DNA from: Clostridiales bacterium
Lineage (GTDB): Bacteria; Bacillota; Clostridia; Oscillospirales; Acutalibacteraceae
Direction of reading: 5' to 3'
NCBI GenBank assembly: GCA_019416455.1
Contig: DXXG01000007.1
Coordinates: forward strand, 372,001-436,000
Length of the DNA: 64,000 bases
Shown here in pieces: positions 9,502 through 16,496 of this stretch. Below the pieces are notes generated by a model that was given only the letters and a program-made list of their open reading frames with translations, was not told the DNA's origin and ran no database searches. Numbering within the stretch: the first letter of the stretch is position 1; each line of letters starts with the position of its first letter. Made by a program: the position numbers and the translations under genes.

Positions 9502-9530
9502 ATTATAGCACAGGGATTTGAAAAAAGCAA
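9502..9530 (-). promoter_or_regulatory. Sigma-A promoter of the surface-polymer operon
   Basis: Minus strand TTGCTT, 17-bp spacer, TATAAT with an extended TGC immediately upstream. Transcription would start near 9495, giving a leader of about 55 nt before the sugar transferase ATG at 9440. Confidence 0.8.
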
Positions 9531-9635
9531 AGTTCTGGTAAAATTCTGTCTCTATCTCCTGTTTTTCCCAGAAAAGCGTCCTCCCTTTCCTCCACTTTCG
9601 ACAGGAAATCAAGAATCATCCCTGTTAATAAAGGA

Positions 9636-9666
9636 AAAGACCCGGACAAAACCTGTCCGGGTCTTT
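9636..9666 (-). terminator. Terminator after aldo/keto reductase
   Basis: Thirteen-base inverted repeat AAAGACCCGGACA / TGTCCGGGTCTTT with a five-base loop and T-run on the minus strand, right after the reductase stop codon. The A-run on the other side makes it potentially bidirectional. Confidence 0.88.
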
Positions 9667-9677
9667 GAACACAACGT

Positions 9678-10799
9678 TTATGCGAAAGTCTCAGCGGCCT
9701 TCTTCAAAGTCTCGATGATCTCGATATGCTGGGGGCAATGAGCCTCGCAGGCGCCGCACTGGATGCAGTCGTCGGCCTTGCCGCCTTCCTTGGTGGCGTT
9801 CTCATAGGCTCTCTGGGAGGCTTCCAGGTTGTTGTAGAGAGTGCGGTCGTTCATGGCCTTGAAGATTCCGGGGATGTTGATCTTCTGGGGACATCCGTCC
9901 ACACAGTACTTGCAGGCGGTGCAGGGAACGGTGGGCAGGCTGTTGAGGATGTCCACTACTTTGTCCACAGCGGCCTTCTCGGAATCGTCCAGGGGCTGGA
10001 AGTTTTCCATGTAGGAGACGTTGTCGTTGAGCTGCTCCTCGGTGGACATACCGGACAGCACAGTGAGGATGCCGTCCAGGGACGCGCAGTACCGGATCGC
10101 CCAGGAAGCCACGGACATGTCAGGATGGGCAGTCTTGAACACTTCCTGCACCTGCTCGGGCATGATGGCCAGAGAACCGCCGCGGATAGGCTCCATGATG
10201 ATCACAGGCTTGTTGTACTTTCTCGCCACCTCATAGCACTTCCGAGACTGGACGCTCTCGCTCTCCCAGTCCACGTAGTTGATCTGCAGCTGGACGAATT
10301 CCATCTCAGGATGGGCTTTCAGGATGTTCTCCAGAGCCTCGGCGCTGTCGTGGAAGGAGAAGCCGATGTGCTTCACGCGGCCTTCCGCCTTCAATTTCTT
10401 CATAAAGTCCCAAGCGCCCACTTCGTCGGCCTTCTGGACCCGTTCGGTGCTCATGGCGTGGAGCAGGTAGAAATCGTAGTATTCCAGACCGGCCCGGTCC
10501 AGGGACTCCTGGAAGATCTTCTCCATCTCAGAGGCGTCCTTCAGGTCCCACAGAGGGAGCTTGGTAGCGCACTGGAAGCTGTCACGGGGATACCGGTCCA
10601 CCACAGCTTCTTTCAGGGCCACTTCGGATTTTCCACCAATATACACATAAGCGGTATCAAAATAGGTGAAACCCTTCGCCATGAAGGTGTCCACCATCTT
10701 CTTGGTCTGTTCCATGTCGATCTCTTCGCCGATCATGGGAAGACGCATCAGGCCGAAACCCAGCTTCTTGATGCTCTCTCCCAAATACTTGTCTGCCAT
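9678..10799 (-). CDS. Aldo/keto reductase with C-terminal two-cluster ferredoxin domain
   Basis: A 373-residue fusion. Residues 1 to about 280 are an aldo/keto reductase TIM barrel (LGFGLMRLP, FDTAYVY with the catalytic Asp/Tyr, YYDFYLLHAM with the active-site His, IMEPIRGG). Residues 285-360 form a bacterial ferredoxin module with CTACKYCVDGCP and CIQCGACEAHCP, two 4Fe-4S sites. Such fusions are common in anaerobes; physiological substrates are mostly unknown. The ribosome site GGGAGG is well placed. It has its own promoter with a palindromic operator, so it can be expressed apart from the gene upstream. Confidence 0.93.
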   Translation of the reverse strand: MADKYLGESIKKLGFGLMRLPMIGEEIDMEQTKKMVDTFMAKGFTYFDTAYVYIGGKSEVALKEAVVDRYPRDSFQCATKLPLWDLKDASEMEKIFQESLDRAGLEYYDFYLLHAMSTERVQKADEVGAWDFMKKLKAEGRVKHIGFSFHDSAEALENILKAHPEMEFVQLQINYVDWESESVQSRKCYEVARKYNKPVIIMEPIRGGSLAIMPEQVQEVFKTAHPDMSVASWAIRYCASLDGILTVLSGMSTEEQLNDNVSYMENFQPLDDSEKAAVDKVVDILNSLPTVPCTACKYCVDGCPQKINIPGIFKAMNDRTLYNNLEASQRAYENATKEGGKADDCIQCGACEAHCPQHIEIIETLKKAAETFA

Positions 10800-10849
10800 A
10801 ATTTCGTGATCCTCCCTCGCCTCAAAAGGCTTTTTTCTGTTCTTTCAAA

Positions 10850-10880
10850 ATTATAAAGGTTAAAGCGCGCTTTATGTCAA
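10850..10880 (-). promoter_or_regulatory. Promoter of aldo/keto reductase with palindromic spacer
   Basis: Minus strand TTGACA (10880-10875) and TTTATA at 17 bp, or TATAAT at 19 bp spacing. The spacer holds a perfect 14-bp palindrome TAAAGCGCGCTTTA (10861-10874), well placed for a repressor or a distorting MerR-type activator. The -35 and palindrome overlap the last codons and stop of the upstream glycosyltransferase gene. Confidence 0.72.
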
Positions 10881-12362
10881 GGGGCTTTTTTTCTTTTTTC
10901 TTCCACCTGACTCCGGCACGGGCCAAGAGCCTTCCTTCCACCGGCACCAGAGCAGCTCCGCCCCGGCCCCTGCCATCAGGAATACCGCCGGCATGAGGAA
11001 ATACCGGTACCGGGCCTGGACTTCAATGAGCAGGTGGACGCTGTAATACCCGCACAGCAGGAATCCCAGCATCACCGGAAGCCGCAAGCCCTTGCCGCAG
11101 CCTTTCCACAGCCAGAGCACCAAAGCGGTCCCCGCCAGCCCGAAAGCTCCCAGGAACACTCCCTGGTTCAGGTAGTTCAGCACGTTGAGGCACTGGGAAA
11201 GAGTCAGGCTCCCCAGCACCTGAGCGTCGCCGTTCAAATGGCCGAATCCCCAGTAGAGGTACTCCAAAGAACCCCACATGGTATAACTCTTCTTCCAGAA
11301 CAGCTCCAAAAAGCCCCTCAGTCCCAAAGAGGACAGCCGCTGGCTCACTACCTGGCTCATCTGGGCCCCGGCCTCTTCCCGGGGCAGGAGATAATAGGAG
11401 TTGTAGTCGGCCTGGTTCCAGGCACCGCCGCTTTCCAGGTTGAATCCCAGCACAAATTTCCACATGGGCAGGTTGTTGGAGAGCCCTTCCGGGTTCAGAC
11501 CCGTAGCCTGCACCAGCCAGGAGAAAAACTCCGTGGAGATAAAATACGTCACTCCCACAGCCAAGAGCAGTCCGCCCGCATGGAGTACGCCGGGTCCCCG
11601 CCAGCGACACAGCCGCACCAGTACCCAGCACAGCAGTGCCAGCACGATCACCGCTCCCAGGGGGCGCATCACGTTGCCTAAGGAAAGGCACAGCCCCCCC
11701 AGGACCGCCCAAGGCAGGTTCAGTTTGTCCTTCCGTACCAGCAGCCAGAAGCCCATATAATAGAAAAACGTGGCAATGTGTTGGTTGGTCAGCACCGCTG
11801 CCAGGAAATAGGGCGCCGGGTACAGGGCGTACACCAGGGAGATGGTCATAGCCCCGGTCTCAGAAAGGAACCTTCTGGCGATGCCGTATACCAAGCAGCC
11901 TGTTCCGGCCATCCACAGGGCGTTGCATACCTGAAGGGGCAGCAAGCTCTCCCCAAACAGCCGGATCACCAGCGCCTCATAGGCCACGAATCCCGTCTGG
12001 TAAGCCCAGTTGTAGAAGTAGTCGTTTTCCAGGTATTCCCGACTGCCCTGGGCAACTTGGCAAGCGGCGTCGTACATGGTCTGGAAATCCTGCACCGGCT
12101 GGGCACCGAAAATCAGGATGACCCCCAGAGCGATAAAAAACCGCAGGGAAAACAGCGCCACAGGGAACGCCTTATGGGGAGCCAGAAACCGCAATCCCGC
12201 TGCCATCGCCCCTCCTGTGACGCCCAGACCCAGAATAGCCAGCAGCACATAGACTCCGCCTTTGCAAGCTGTCATAGCCGCCTGCACCAGCACGATCAAG
12301 GTGAACAGGGCTCCAAAGCCAAAGCAGAGCTTCTCACCCAGCCATCCCAATTTCTTCCACAC
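10872..12362 (-). CDS. GT39-like polytopic membrane glycosyltransferase
   Basis: A 496-residue protein with about ten to eleven hydrophobic helices. After the second or third helix comes an extracellular loop with QDFQTMYDAA, comparable to the acidic loop of ArnT/PMT-type enzymes that use polyprenyl-phosphate sugars. A larger outer loop lies near residues 275-375. A role in decorating surface glycans or proteins is inferred; the acceptor is unknown. The C-terminus is a short basic tail. It overlaps the promoter of the downstream reductase and follows a DUF2752 gene on the same strand. Confidence 0.72.
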   Translation of the reverse strand: MWKKLGWLGEKLCFGFGALFTLIVLVQAAMTACKGGVYVLLAILGLGVTGGAMAAGLRFLAPHKAFPVALFSLRFFIALGVILIFGAQPVQDFQTMYDAACQVAQGSREYLENDYFYNWAYQTGFVAYEALVIRLFGESLLPLQVCNALWMAGTGCLVYGIARRFLSETGAMTISLVYALYPAPYFLAAVLTNQHIATFFYYMGFWLLVRKDKLNLPWAVLGGLCLSLGNVMRPLGAVIVLALLCWVLVRLCRWRGPGVLHAGGLLLAVGVTYFISTEFFSWLVQATGLNPEGLSNNLPMWKFVLGFNLESGGAWNQADYNSYYLLPREEAGAQMSQVVSQRLSSLGLRGFLELFWKKSYTMWGSLEYLYWGFGHLNGDAQVLGSLTLSQCLNVLNYLNQGVFLGAFGLAGTALVLWLWKGCGKGLRLPVMLGFLLCGYYSVHLLIEVQARYRYFLMPAVFLMAGAGAELLWCRWKEGSWPVPESGGRKKKKSPLT

Positions 12363-12388
12363 AGGCCATCCCTTCCTTTCTCCCTATC

Positions 12389-12817
12389 CTAAAACGGTCC
12401 CAAGGCCTCAAAACCGGGCAGGTTTCGCAGCAGCGCAAACACCGTTCCTGCCACCAGGACCGCCCCAAAGACAAAAATCATCCATTTCCGTTTCCACAGT
12501 GGGCGCCTCCCCCGAATATAGCACACAGCCTCCCCTGCCAGGTACACCACCACCAAAGGCAGCACCACAAACAGGTAGGGGTTCTGCCGGAAAGCCGCCC
12601 ACACATGGCCTTCCAGCAGTTCTTCCACCATACGGGTAAACCCGCACGCGCCGCAATAATATCCAGTGGTTTCCAGGATCAGGCAAGGGGGCCGCAGCCA
12701 GAACAACAGCCCGGCGGCAGCACTCAGCGCCAGAAAAACTAAAACCACCCGGAAGATCCTCTTTTGTGTTTCAGGCGTCAAAGCACGCCTCCTTTTCCCG
12801 CCCGGACCGCCGGGCAA
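12389..12817 (-). CDS. DUF2752 domain membrane protein
   Basis: A 142-residue protein with a basic N-terminus, three predicted membrane helices and the signature YYCGACGFTRMVEELLEGHVWAAF, cut here as YCGACGFTRM plus EGHVWAAFRQNP. DUF2752 proteins are small membrane proteins of unknown function with this CPxCGxTR-like motif. It lies 26 bp upstream of the GT39-like gene, suggesting co-expression. Confidence 0.82.
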   Translation of the reverse strand: MPGGPGGKRRRALTPETQKRIFRVVLVFLALSAAAGLLFWLRPPCLILETTGYYCGACGFTRMVEELLEGHVWAAFRQNPYLFVVLPLVVVYLAGEAVCYIRGRRPLWKRKWMIFVFGAVLVAGTVFALLRNLPGFEALGPF

Positions 12818-12824
12818 ATGCCAA

Positions 12825-12848
12825 AAAACGGGCCCATGGGCCCGTTTT
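12825..12848 (-). terminator. Terminator after degV
   Basis: A 24-bp perfect palindrome with arms AAAACGGGCCCA / TGGGCCCGTTTT and extra A/T on both sides, just after the DegV stop codon. The symmetry means it can act in either direction. Confidence 0.85.
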
Positions 12849-12852
12849 CCGT

Positions 12853-13689
12853 TTACTTTTTAATGTACGCCAACCCCACGGCTCCAGGGCCGGTATGAGT
12901 CCCCACGATGCTCCCGATAGAGGACACGTGGATCTCCCGCTTCTTCAGCATGTCTCCCGTATACTCTTCCAGAGCTTTACAGGTCTCAGAACATTGGGCG
13001 TTACCCATAGTCACGCAGTAGTCAGCGGAGATGGGTTCCTTCTCCACGCACTTGCGGATAGCAGCGAAAGCCGCTTTCTTTCCTCGGGCTTTGCCCACCA
13101 CTTCCACCAGGCCGTCTTTCAGGGTGATGATGGGGCAGATACCCAGAATGCTGGCCACCAACGCGCTGGTAGCGGAAAGCCGTCCGCCCATCTTCAGGTA
13201 TTTCAAATCCTCGATCATGGCGAACAGACGGATGCGGGGAATCAGCTCCTCGATCTTCTCCACGATCTCCTTGCCGGTCATGCCGGCATCCCGCATCTTC
13301 ACGGCTTCTTCCACCAGAAGTCCCAGGGCGAAGGTGACGTTCAGGGTATCCGGCAACAGGATGTTCTCCGCGCCTAAAATATTTTTCGCCAGCCTAGCGG
13401 ATTGGAGGGTGCCGCTCATCTTGGAGGAGATGAACAAACACACCACGTCGTCCCCGCTGTCCTTATAGGGCTGGAAGATCTTCTCGAACTGAGCCGGGGT
13501 GATCTGGGCCGTCTTGGGAAGTTCCTGGGCGGCTGCCAGCTTGTCGTAGAATTCCTCCGTGGTGATGTCCAGGTTGGCGCGATAGCTCTGCTCTCCAAAG
13601 TTTACGGTGATGGGCAGCATTTCCACGCCCAATTCCGCGCAGCGCTCCAAACTGATATCGCAGGAGCTGTCCGTCAAGATCTTAACCAT
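12853..13689 (-). CDS. DegV family fatty-acid-binding protein
   Basis: A 278-residue protein starting MVKILTDSSCDIS. It shows ISSKMSGTLQSARLA, MRDAGMTGKEIVEKIEELIPR and GGRLSATSALVASILGICPII, all typical of DegV/FakB proteins, which bind a fatty acid and present it to fatty acid kinase. The family is about 280 aa long, so the gene is complete. The ATG at 13689 has GTGGGG upstream; an upstream TTG would add seven residues without family support. No fatty acid kinase gene is seen here. Confidence 0.93.
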   Translation of the reverse strand: MVKILTDSSCDISLERCAELGVEMLPITVNFGEQSYRANLDITTEEFYDKLAAAQELPKTAQITPAQFEKIFQPYKDSGDDVVCLFISSKMSGTLQSARLAKNILGAENILLPDTLNVTFALGLLVEEAVKMRDAGMTGKEIVEKIEELIPRIRLFAMIEDLKYLKMGGRLSATSALVASILGICPIITLKDGLVEVVGKARGKKAAFAAIRKCVEKEPISADYCVTMGNAQCSETCKALEEYTGDMLKKREIHVSSIGSIVGTHTGPGAVGLAYIKK

Positions 13690-13801
13690 GTGTTCCCCAC
13701 TCTTTCTCAAATTCTAAAAATCAATCTCTGGGCCGAAAGGCGGGATCCAGTTTCCCCGCGCCGCCCATTGAAAAACATTGTAACATATCCTCCCCACGGG
13801 G

Positions 13802-14254
13802 TCAATATTTCCGGAGGTAATACAGCCAGCTCCCCACCCTCAGGGCCACAAATCCCAACAGAGTGTAATACAAGGCGTTAAACATATCCATATTATAAAG
13901 GCTCGTCACAAATACCGCCAGGGTCAGCCCCACCAGAGTCAAGTCCCCGGAAAGTTTGGCGGCCTTCTCTCCCACCAGGATGCGCCGCTCGTCCTGCTGC
14001 CAGCGGCTGTCCGATTCCAGCTTATCGGGGTTACGGAGTTTTTTGCAGTTGAACATCAGCCGGAGGATCAGGTACAGCCAAAATCCAAAAAACAGGATGC
14101 TCTGCATTGCCCTTGCCTGGCTGGTCATGGTGCGGGGATCCGGAAAAAGATCCTCCCAAAAAACACCTACCACCACATCTAAGATCAGCATCAGCACCAC
14201 GCCGATGCGCAGCCAGACATTTTCTCTTTTTATACGCTTGCGGTATTCATCCAT
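13802..14254 (-). CDS. Small membrane protein paired with the XRE regulator
   Basis: A 150-residue protein with about four hydrophobic segments (roughly residues 15-33, 48-66, 100-118 and 122-143) and a charged middle loop containing KLRNPDKLESDSRWQQDERR. I do not recognise a function. Its ATG overlaps the end of the regulator gene by eight bases, so translation is coupled. The arrangement of a small XRE repressor plus a membrane protein resembles CylR2-CylR1 of Enterococcus, where both act in regulation; a similar role here is inference. Confidence 0.8.
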   Translation of the reverse strand: MDEYRKRIKRENVWLRIGVVLMLILDVVVGVFWEDLFPDPRTMTSQARAMQSILFFGFWLYLILRLMFNCKKLRNPDKLESDSRWQQDERRILVGEKAAKLSGDLTLVGLTLAVFVTSLYNMDMFNALYYTLLGFVALRVGSWLYYLRKY

Positions 14255-14498
14255 GACACACCTCTCCTTCCAGTTCTGAAAAGTCGAATACCTCTTCGAT
14301 GGTCAGGCCAAAATAATGGGCGATCTTGTACGCCAGAGGCAGGGAGGCCGTATACCGCCCCACCTCGATAGAGGTGATGGTCTGCCGGGTGGTGCCCACC
14401 TCCCGGGCCAGCTCCTCCTGAGAGAGCTTCCTCTCCCGGCGCAGCTCTGGGATCCTGGTCTTGATAGTCCCGCCTCCTTTGCTAAGTTTACTTTGCAT
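14247..14498 (-). CDS. XRE-family helix-turn-helix regulator (CylR2-like)
   Basis: The core KTRIPELRRERKLSQEELAR with GTTRQTITSIEVGRY and AYKIAHYFGLTIEEVFDFS is a compact HTH_3 repressor. The start is uncertain. The ATG at 14498 lies on the predicted transcript start and would be leaderless. The only strong ribosome site (AAAGGAGG) is seven bases before an ATC codon at 14465, which would give a 72-residue protein with the length and N-terminus usual for the family. No ATG, GTG or TTG occurs between these points in frame. Confidence 0.88.
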   Translation of the reverse strand: MQSKLSKGGGTIKTRIPELRRERKLSQEELAREVGTTRQTITSIEVGRYTASLPLAYKIAHYFGLTIEEVFDFSELEGEVCHG

Positions 14499-14544
14499 TT
14501 TTAGTATAGTCTGCTTTGCAAAAAATGTCAAGTTCACTTTGCAA
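14484..14544 (-). promoter_or_regulatory. Promoter of XRE regulator with three 23-bp-spaced operator boxes
   Basis: Minus strand TTGACA (14531-14526), 17-bp spacer, TATACT (14508-14503). Three 15-bp boxes begin exactly 23 bp apart (plus-strand 14484-14498, 14507-14521, 14530-14544): TGCAAAGTAAACTT, TGCAAAGCAGACTA and TGCAAAGTGAACTT. The outer two contain the small palindrome AAGT-NN-ACTT. They cover the region upstream of -35, the spacer and the start site, fitting autorepression. Confidence 0.8.
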
Positions 14545-14612
14545 ATTCGTTGATTTTCCAGGATCGTTTTTGTCAGCGTCCCTTTTGTCCTCGCCGAAAG
14601 AAGGGTCGAAAT

Positions 14613-14641
14613 TTGCAAAAAAGAGAAAGAACGTGTATAAT
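14613..14641 (+). promoter_or_regulatory. Promoter of GT2 glycosyltransferase
   Basis: TTGCAA, 17-bp spacer, TATAAT on the plus strand, about 50 bp before the TTG start codon at 14691. It diverges from the XRE regulator promoter about 80 bp away. Confidence 0.75.
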
Positions 14642-14690
14642 ATTCGCCAAAGAACGCGGCGTTTTGCCGGTGAGAAAGTAGGGTGATCCC

Positions 14691-15674
14691 TTGCCAAAAG
14701 CTACGGTGATCGTACCAGTCTACAATGTAGAGGCATATCTGGAAAAATGCGTGGATTCCATCCTTGCCCAGACGGAGCCTGATTTTGAGCTTTTACTGGT
14801 GGATGACGGTTCCACCGACAACAGCGGTACCCTATGCGACCAGCTGGCCCGGAAAGATCCCCGGATCCAGGTGATCCATCAGGAGAACCAGGGCCTGGGC
14901 GAGGCCAGAAACACAGGTATCAAGGCGGCCACAGGTGACTGGATCCTGCTGGTAGACAGCGATGACTGGATCGAGCAGTCACTGCTGGAAAAGACCTTGG
15001 AGGCCGCTCTCCGGGAAGAAGCTGACATGGTGATGTTTTGGTTCCGCTCGGTGGACGAGCAGGGCAACACACTCCGAGTCTTTGTGGAGAACGTGCCTAC
15101 GGATCAGGGGCTCACCTTGAAAGATCATCCCGACCTGCTGCTGACGGCCCCTGCCGCATGGCGGCGGCTGTACCGGCGGGAGTTGTTCACCCGCACCGGA
15201 ATCCTGTTCCCGCCCCAAGTGTGGTATGAGGACATTCGCACCACGCCCAAACTTATGGCGGCTGCCAGCCGTGTGGTATTCCTTGATGATATAGGTTACA
15301 ACTACCTGAGCCGTTCCGGATCCATCACCAAGAATCAAAACGCAGACCGGAACCGGGAGATCCTTTTAGCCTTTGACGATCTGCTTTCCTATTTTAAAGA
15401 GCAGGGCATATTCGAGCAGTACCGGCAGGAGCTCTGTTTCCTGACCTTGTTCCACGCCTATATCACTGCGTCGGTGCGGATCCTGCTCATTGACCGAAAG
15501 CATCCCTTGCTGAAGGAGTGCCGGGAATACGTGAACAAGTGGTTCCCCGATTACCGCCACTGCAAATACCTTCCCCGTCTCAACAGGGTGCACCTCTTGC
15601 TTTTGTCCCTTTTGGAGAAGCGTTTGTACAGGCTGATCGCCCTGCTGTTCCGACTGAAAGGCGGCGTGCGCTGA
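14691..15674 (+). CDS. Family 2 glycosyltransferase
   Basis: A 327-residue GT-A enzyme. VIVPVYNVEAYLEKCVDSIL opens the nucleotide-binding domain; VDDGSTDNSG and LVDSDDWIE supply the metal and nucleotide aspartates. The C-terminal 110 residues are helical and basic, ending in a hydrophobic stretch and a basic tail that could associate with the membrane. TTG start with GGTGAT upstream. It probably builds a surface glycan; donor and acceptor are unknown. No clear terminator follows; an imperfect hairpin around AGCGGCCGCT lies just after the stop. Confidence 0.9.
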   Translation: MPKATVIVPVYNVEAYLEKCVDSILAQTEPDFELLLVDDGSTDNSGTLCDQLARKDPRIQVIHQENQGLGEARNTGIKAATGDWILLVDSDDWIEQSLLEKTLEAALREEADMVMFWFRSVDEQGNTLRVFVENVPTDQGLTLKDHPDLLLTAPAAWRRLYRRELFTRTGILFPPQVWYEDIRTTPKLMAAASRVVFLDDIGYNYLSRSGSITKNQNADRNREILLAFDDLLSYFKEQGIFEQYRQELCFLTLFHAYITASVRILLIDRKHPLLKECREYVNKWFPDYRHCKYLPRLNRVHLLLLSLLEKRLYRLIALLFRLKGGVR

Positions 15675-15755
15675 AAGGAGCGGCCGCTGGCGCCTTGGAA
15701 AAGGGATAAATACCTTGCAGACGGCAAAAAATATGGATACAGAAATAATGTTCTA

Positions 15756-15784
15756 TTGCGGAATTAACCAAAAATCGTTATAAT
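15756..15784 (+). promoter_or_regulatory. Promoter of DUF4364 gene
   Basis: TTGCGG, 17-bp spacer, TATAAT, about 65 bp upstream of the ATG at 15849. Confidence 0.72.
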
Positions 15785-15848
15785 AATAACAGAATATATG
15801 GGTAGTGATTACTCGCTCAGATTTGTTCCAGAAAGAGGGTGCTTTCCC

Positions 15849-16433
15849 ATGAAACAAGATGCTTTTTCCGCTGGGGTAGAACCCGGCGGCCTTTGGCATA
15901 AAAACGACATTCGCATTTTACTGTGCTACATTCTTTCCAGCGTGGGCGCGCCTCTCGCCCGCCAGGATCTGACCAAGATCATCCAGGAAAAGGGCTTGGC
16001 GAATTATTTCGAGGTAGAAGACGCTTTGGCGGCACTGCTGGCCAAGGAAAACATTTCCCAAACGGAGGAAGGTTATTTCACCATCACCCCCACTGGGAAA
16101 GAGATCGCCGACAACCTGGACGCCATGCTTCCTCTTTCCGTGCGGGACAAGGCCCTGGAAGCCGCTTTCACTCTGCTTTCTCAGGCCCGGGCTCAGCGGG
16201 AGAACCGGGTGGAGACTCAAAAGACAAAGCAGGGCGTACAGGTGACCTGCCATATTTCCGGAGGGGATATGGAACTGATGTCCATCTCCCTGTACGTGCC
16301 TGACAAAGCCCAGGCGAAAATGGTGAAAGACCGGTTCCATCGTGATCCGGAAGGGGTGTATCAGCTGGTGTTGGCCGCCCTCACCGGAGACAACGATCTG
16401 GCTAGGGAATATTTTCGAGAACGAGAGGTATAG
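15849..16433 (+). CDS. DUF4364 family protein
   Basis: A 194-residue protein. The N-terminal half (KNDIRILLCYILSS, LTKIIQEKGL, VEDALAALLAKENI, FTITPTGKEIADNL) reads as a winged-helix domain, and the C-terminal half as the alpha-beta part common to DUF4364 proteins. They are frequent in Clostridia and probably DNA-binding, but their targets are unknown. ATG at 15849 chosen because it follows GAGGGTG; an upstream in-frame extension to 15798 has no support. The dockerin-bearing gene follows after 63 bp. Confidence 0.85.
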   Translation: MKQDAFSAGVEPGGLWHKNDIRILLCYILSSVGAPLARQDLTKIIQEKGLANYFEVEDALAALLAKENISQTEEGYFTITPTGKEIADNLDAMLPLSVRDKALEAAFTLLSQARAQRENRVETQKTKQGVQVTCHISGGDMELMSISLYVPDKAQAKMVKDRFHRDPEGVYQLVLAALTGDNDLAREYFREREV

Positions 16434-16496
16434 CCCCCTCAAAATGATGTGGGAAATCCGGTGGAATCGCCGCCGGTGGGAAAGGGGCTTTTCGAT

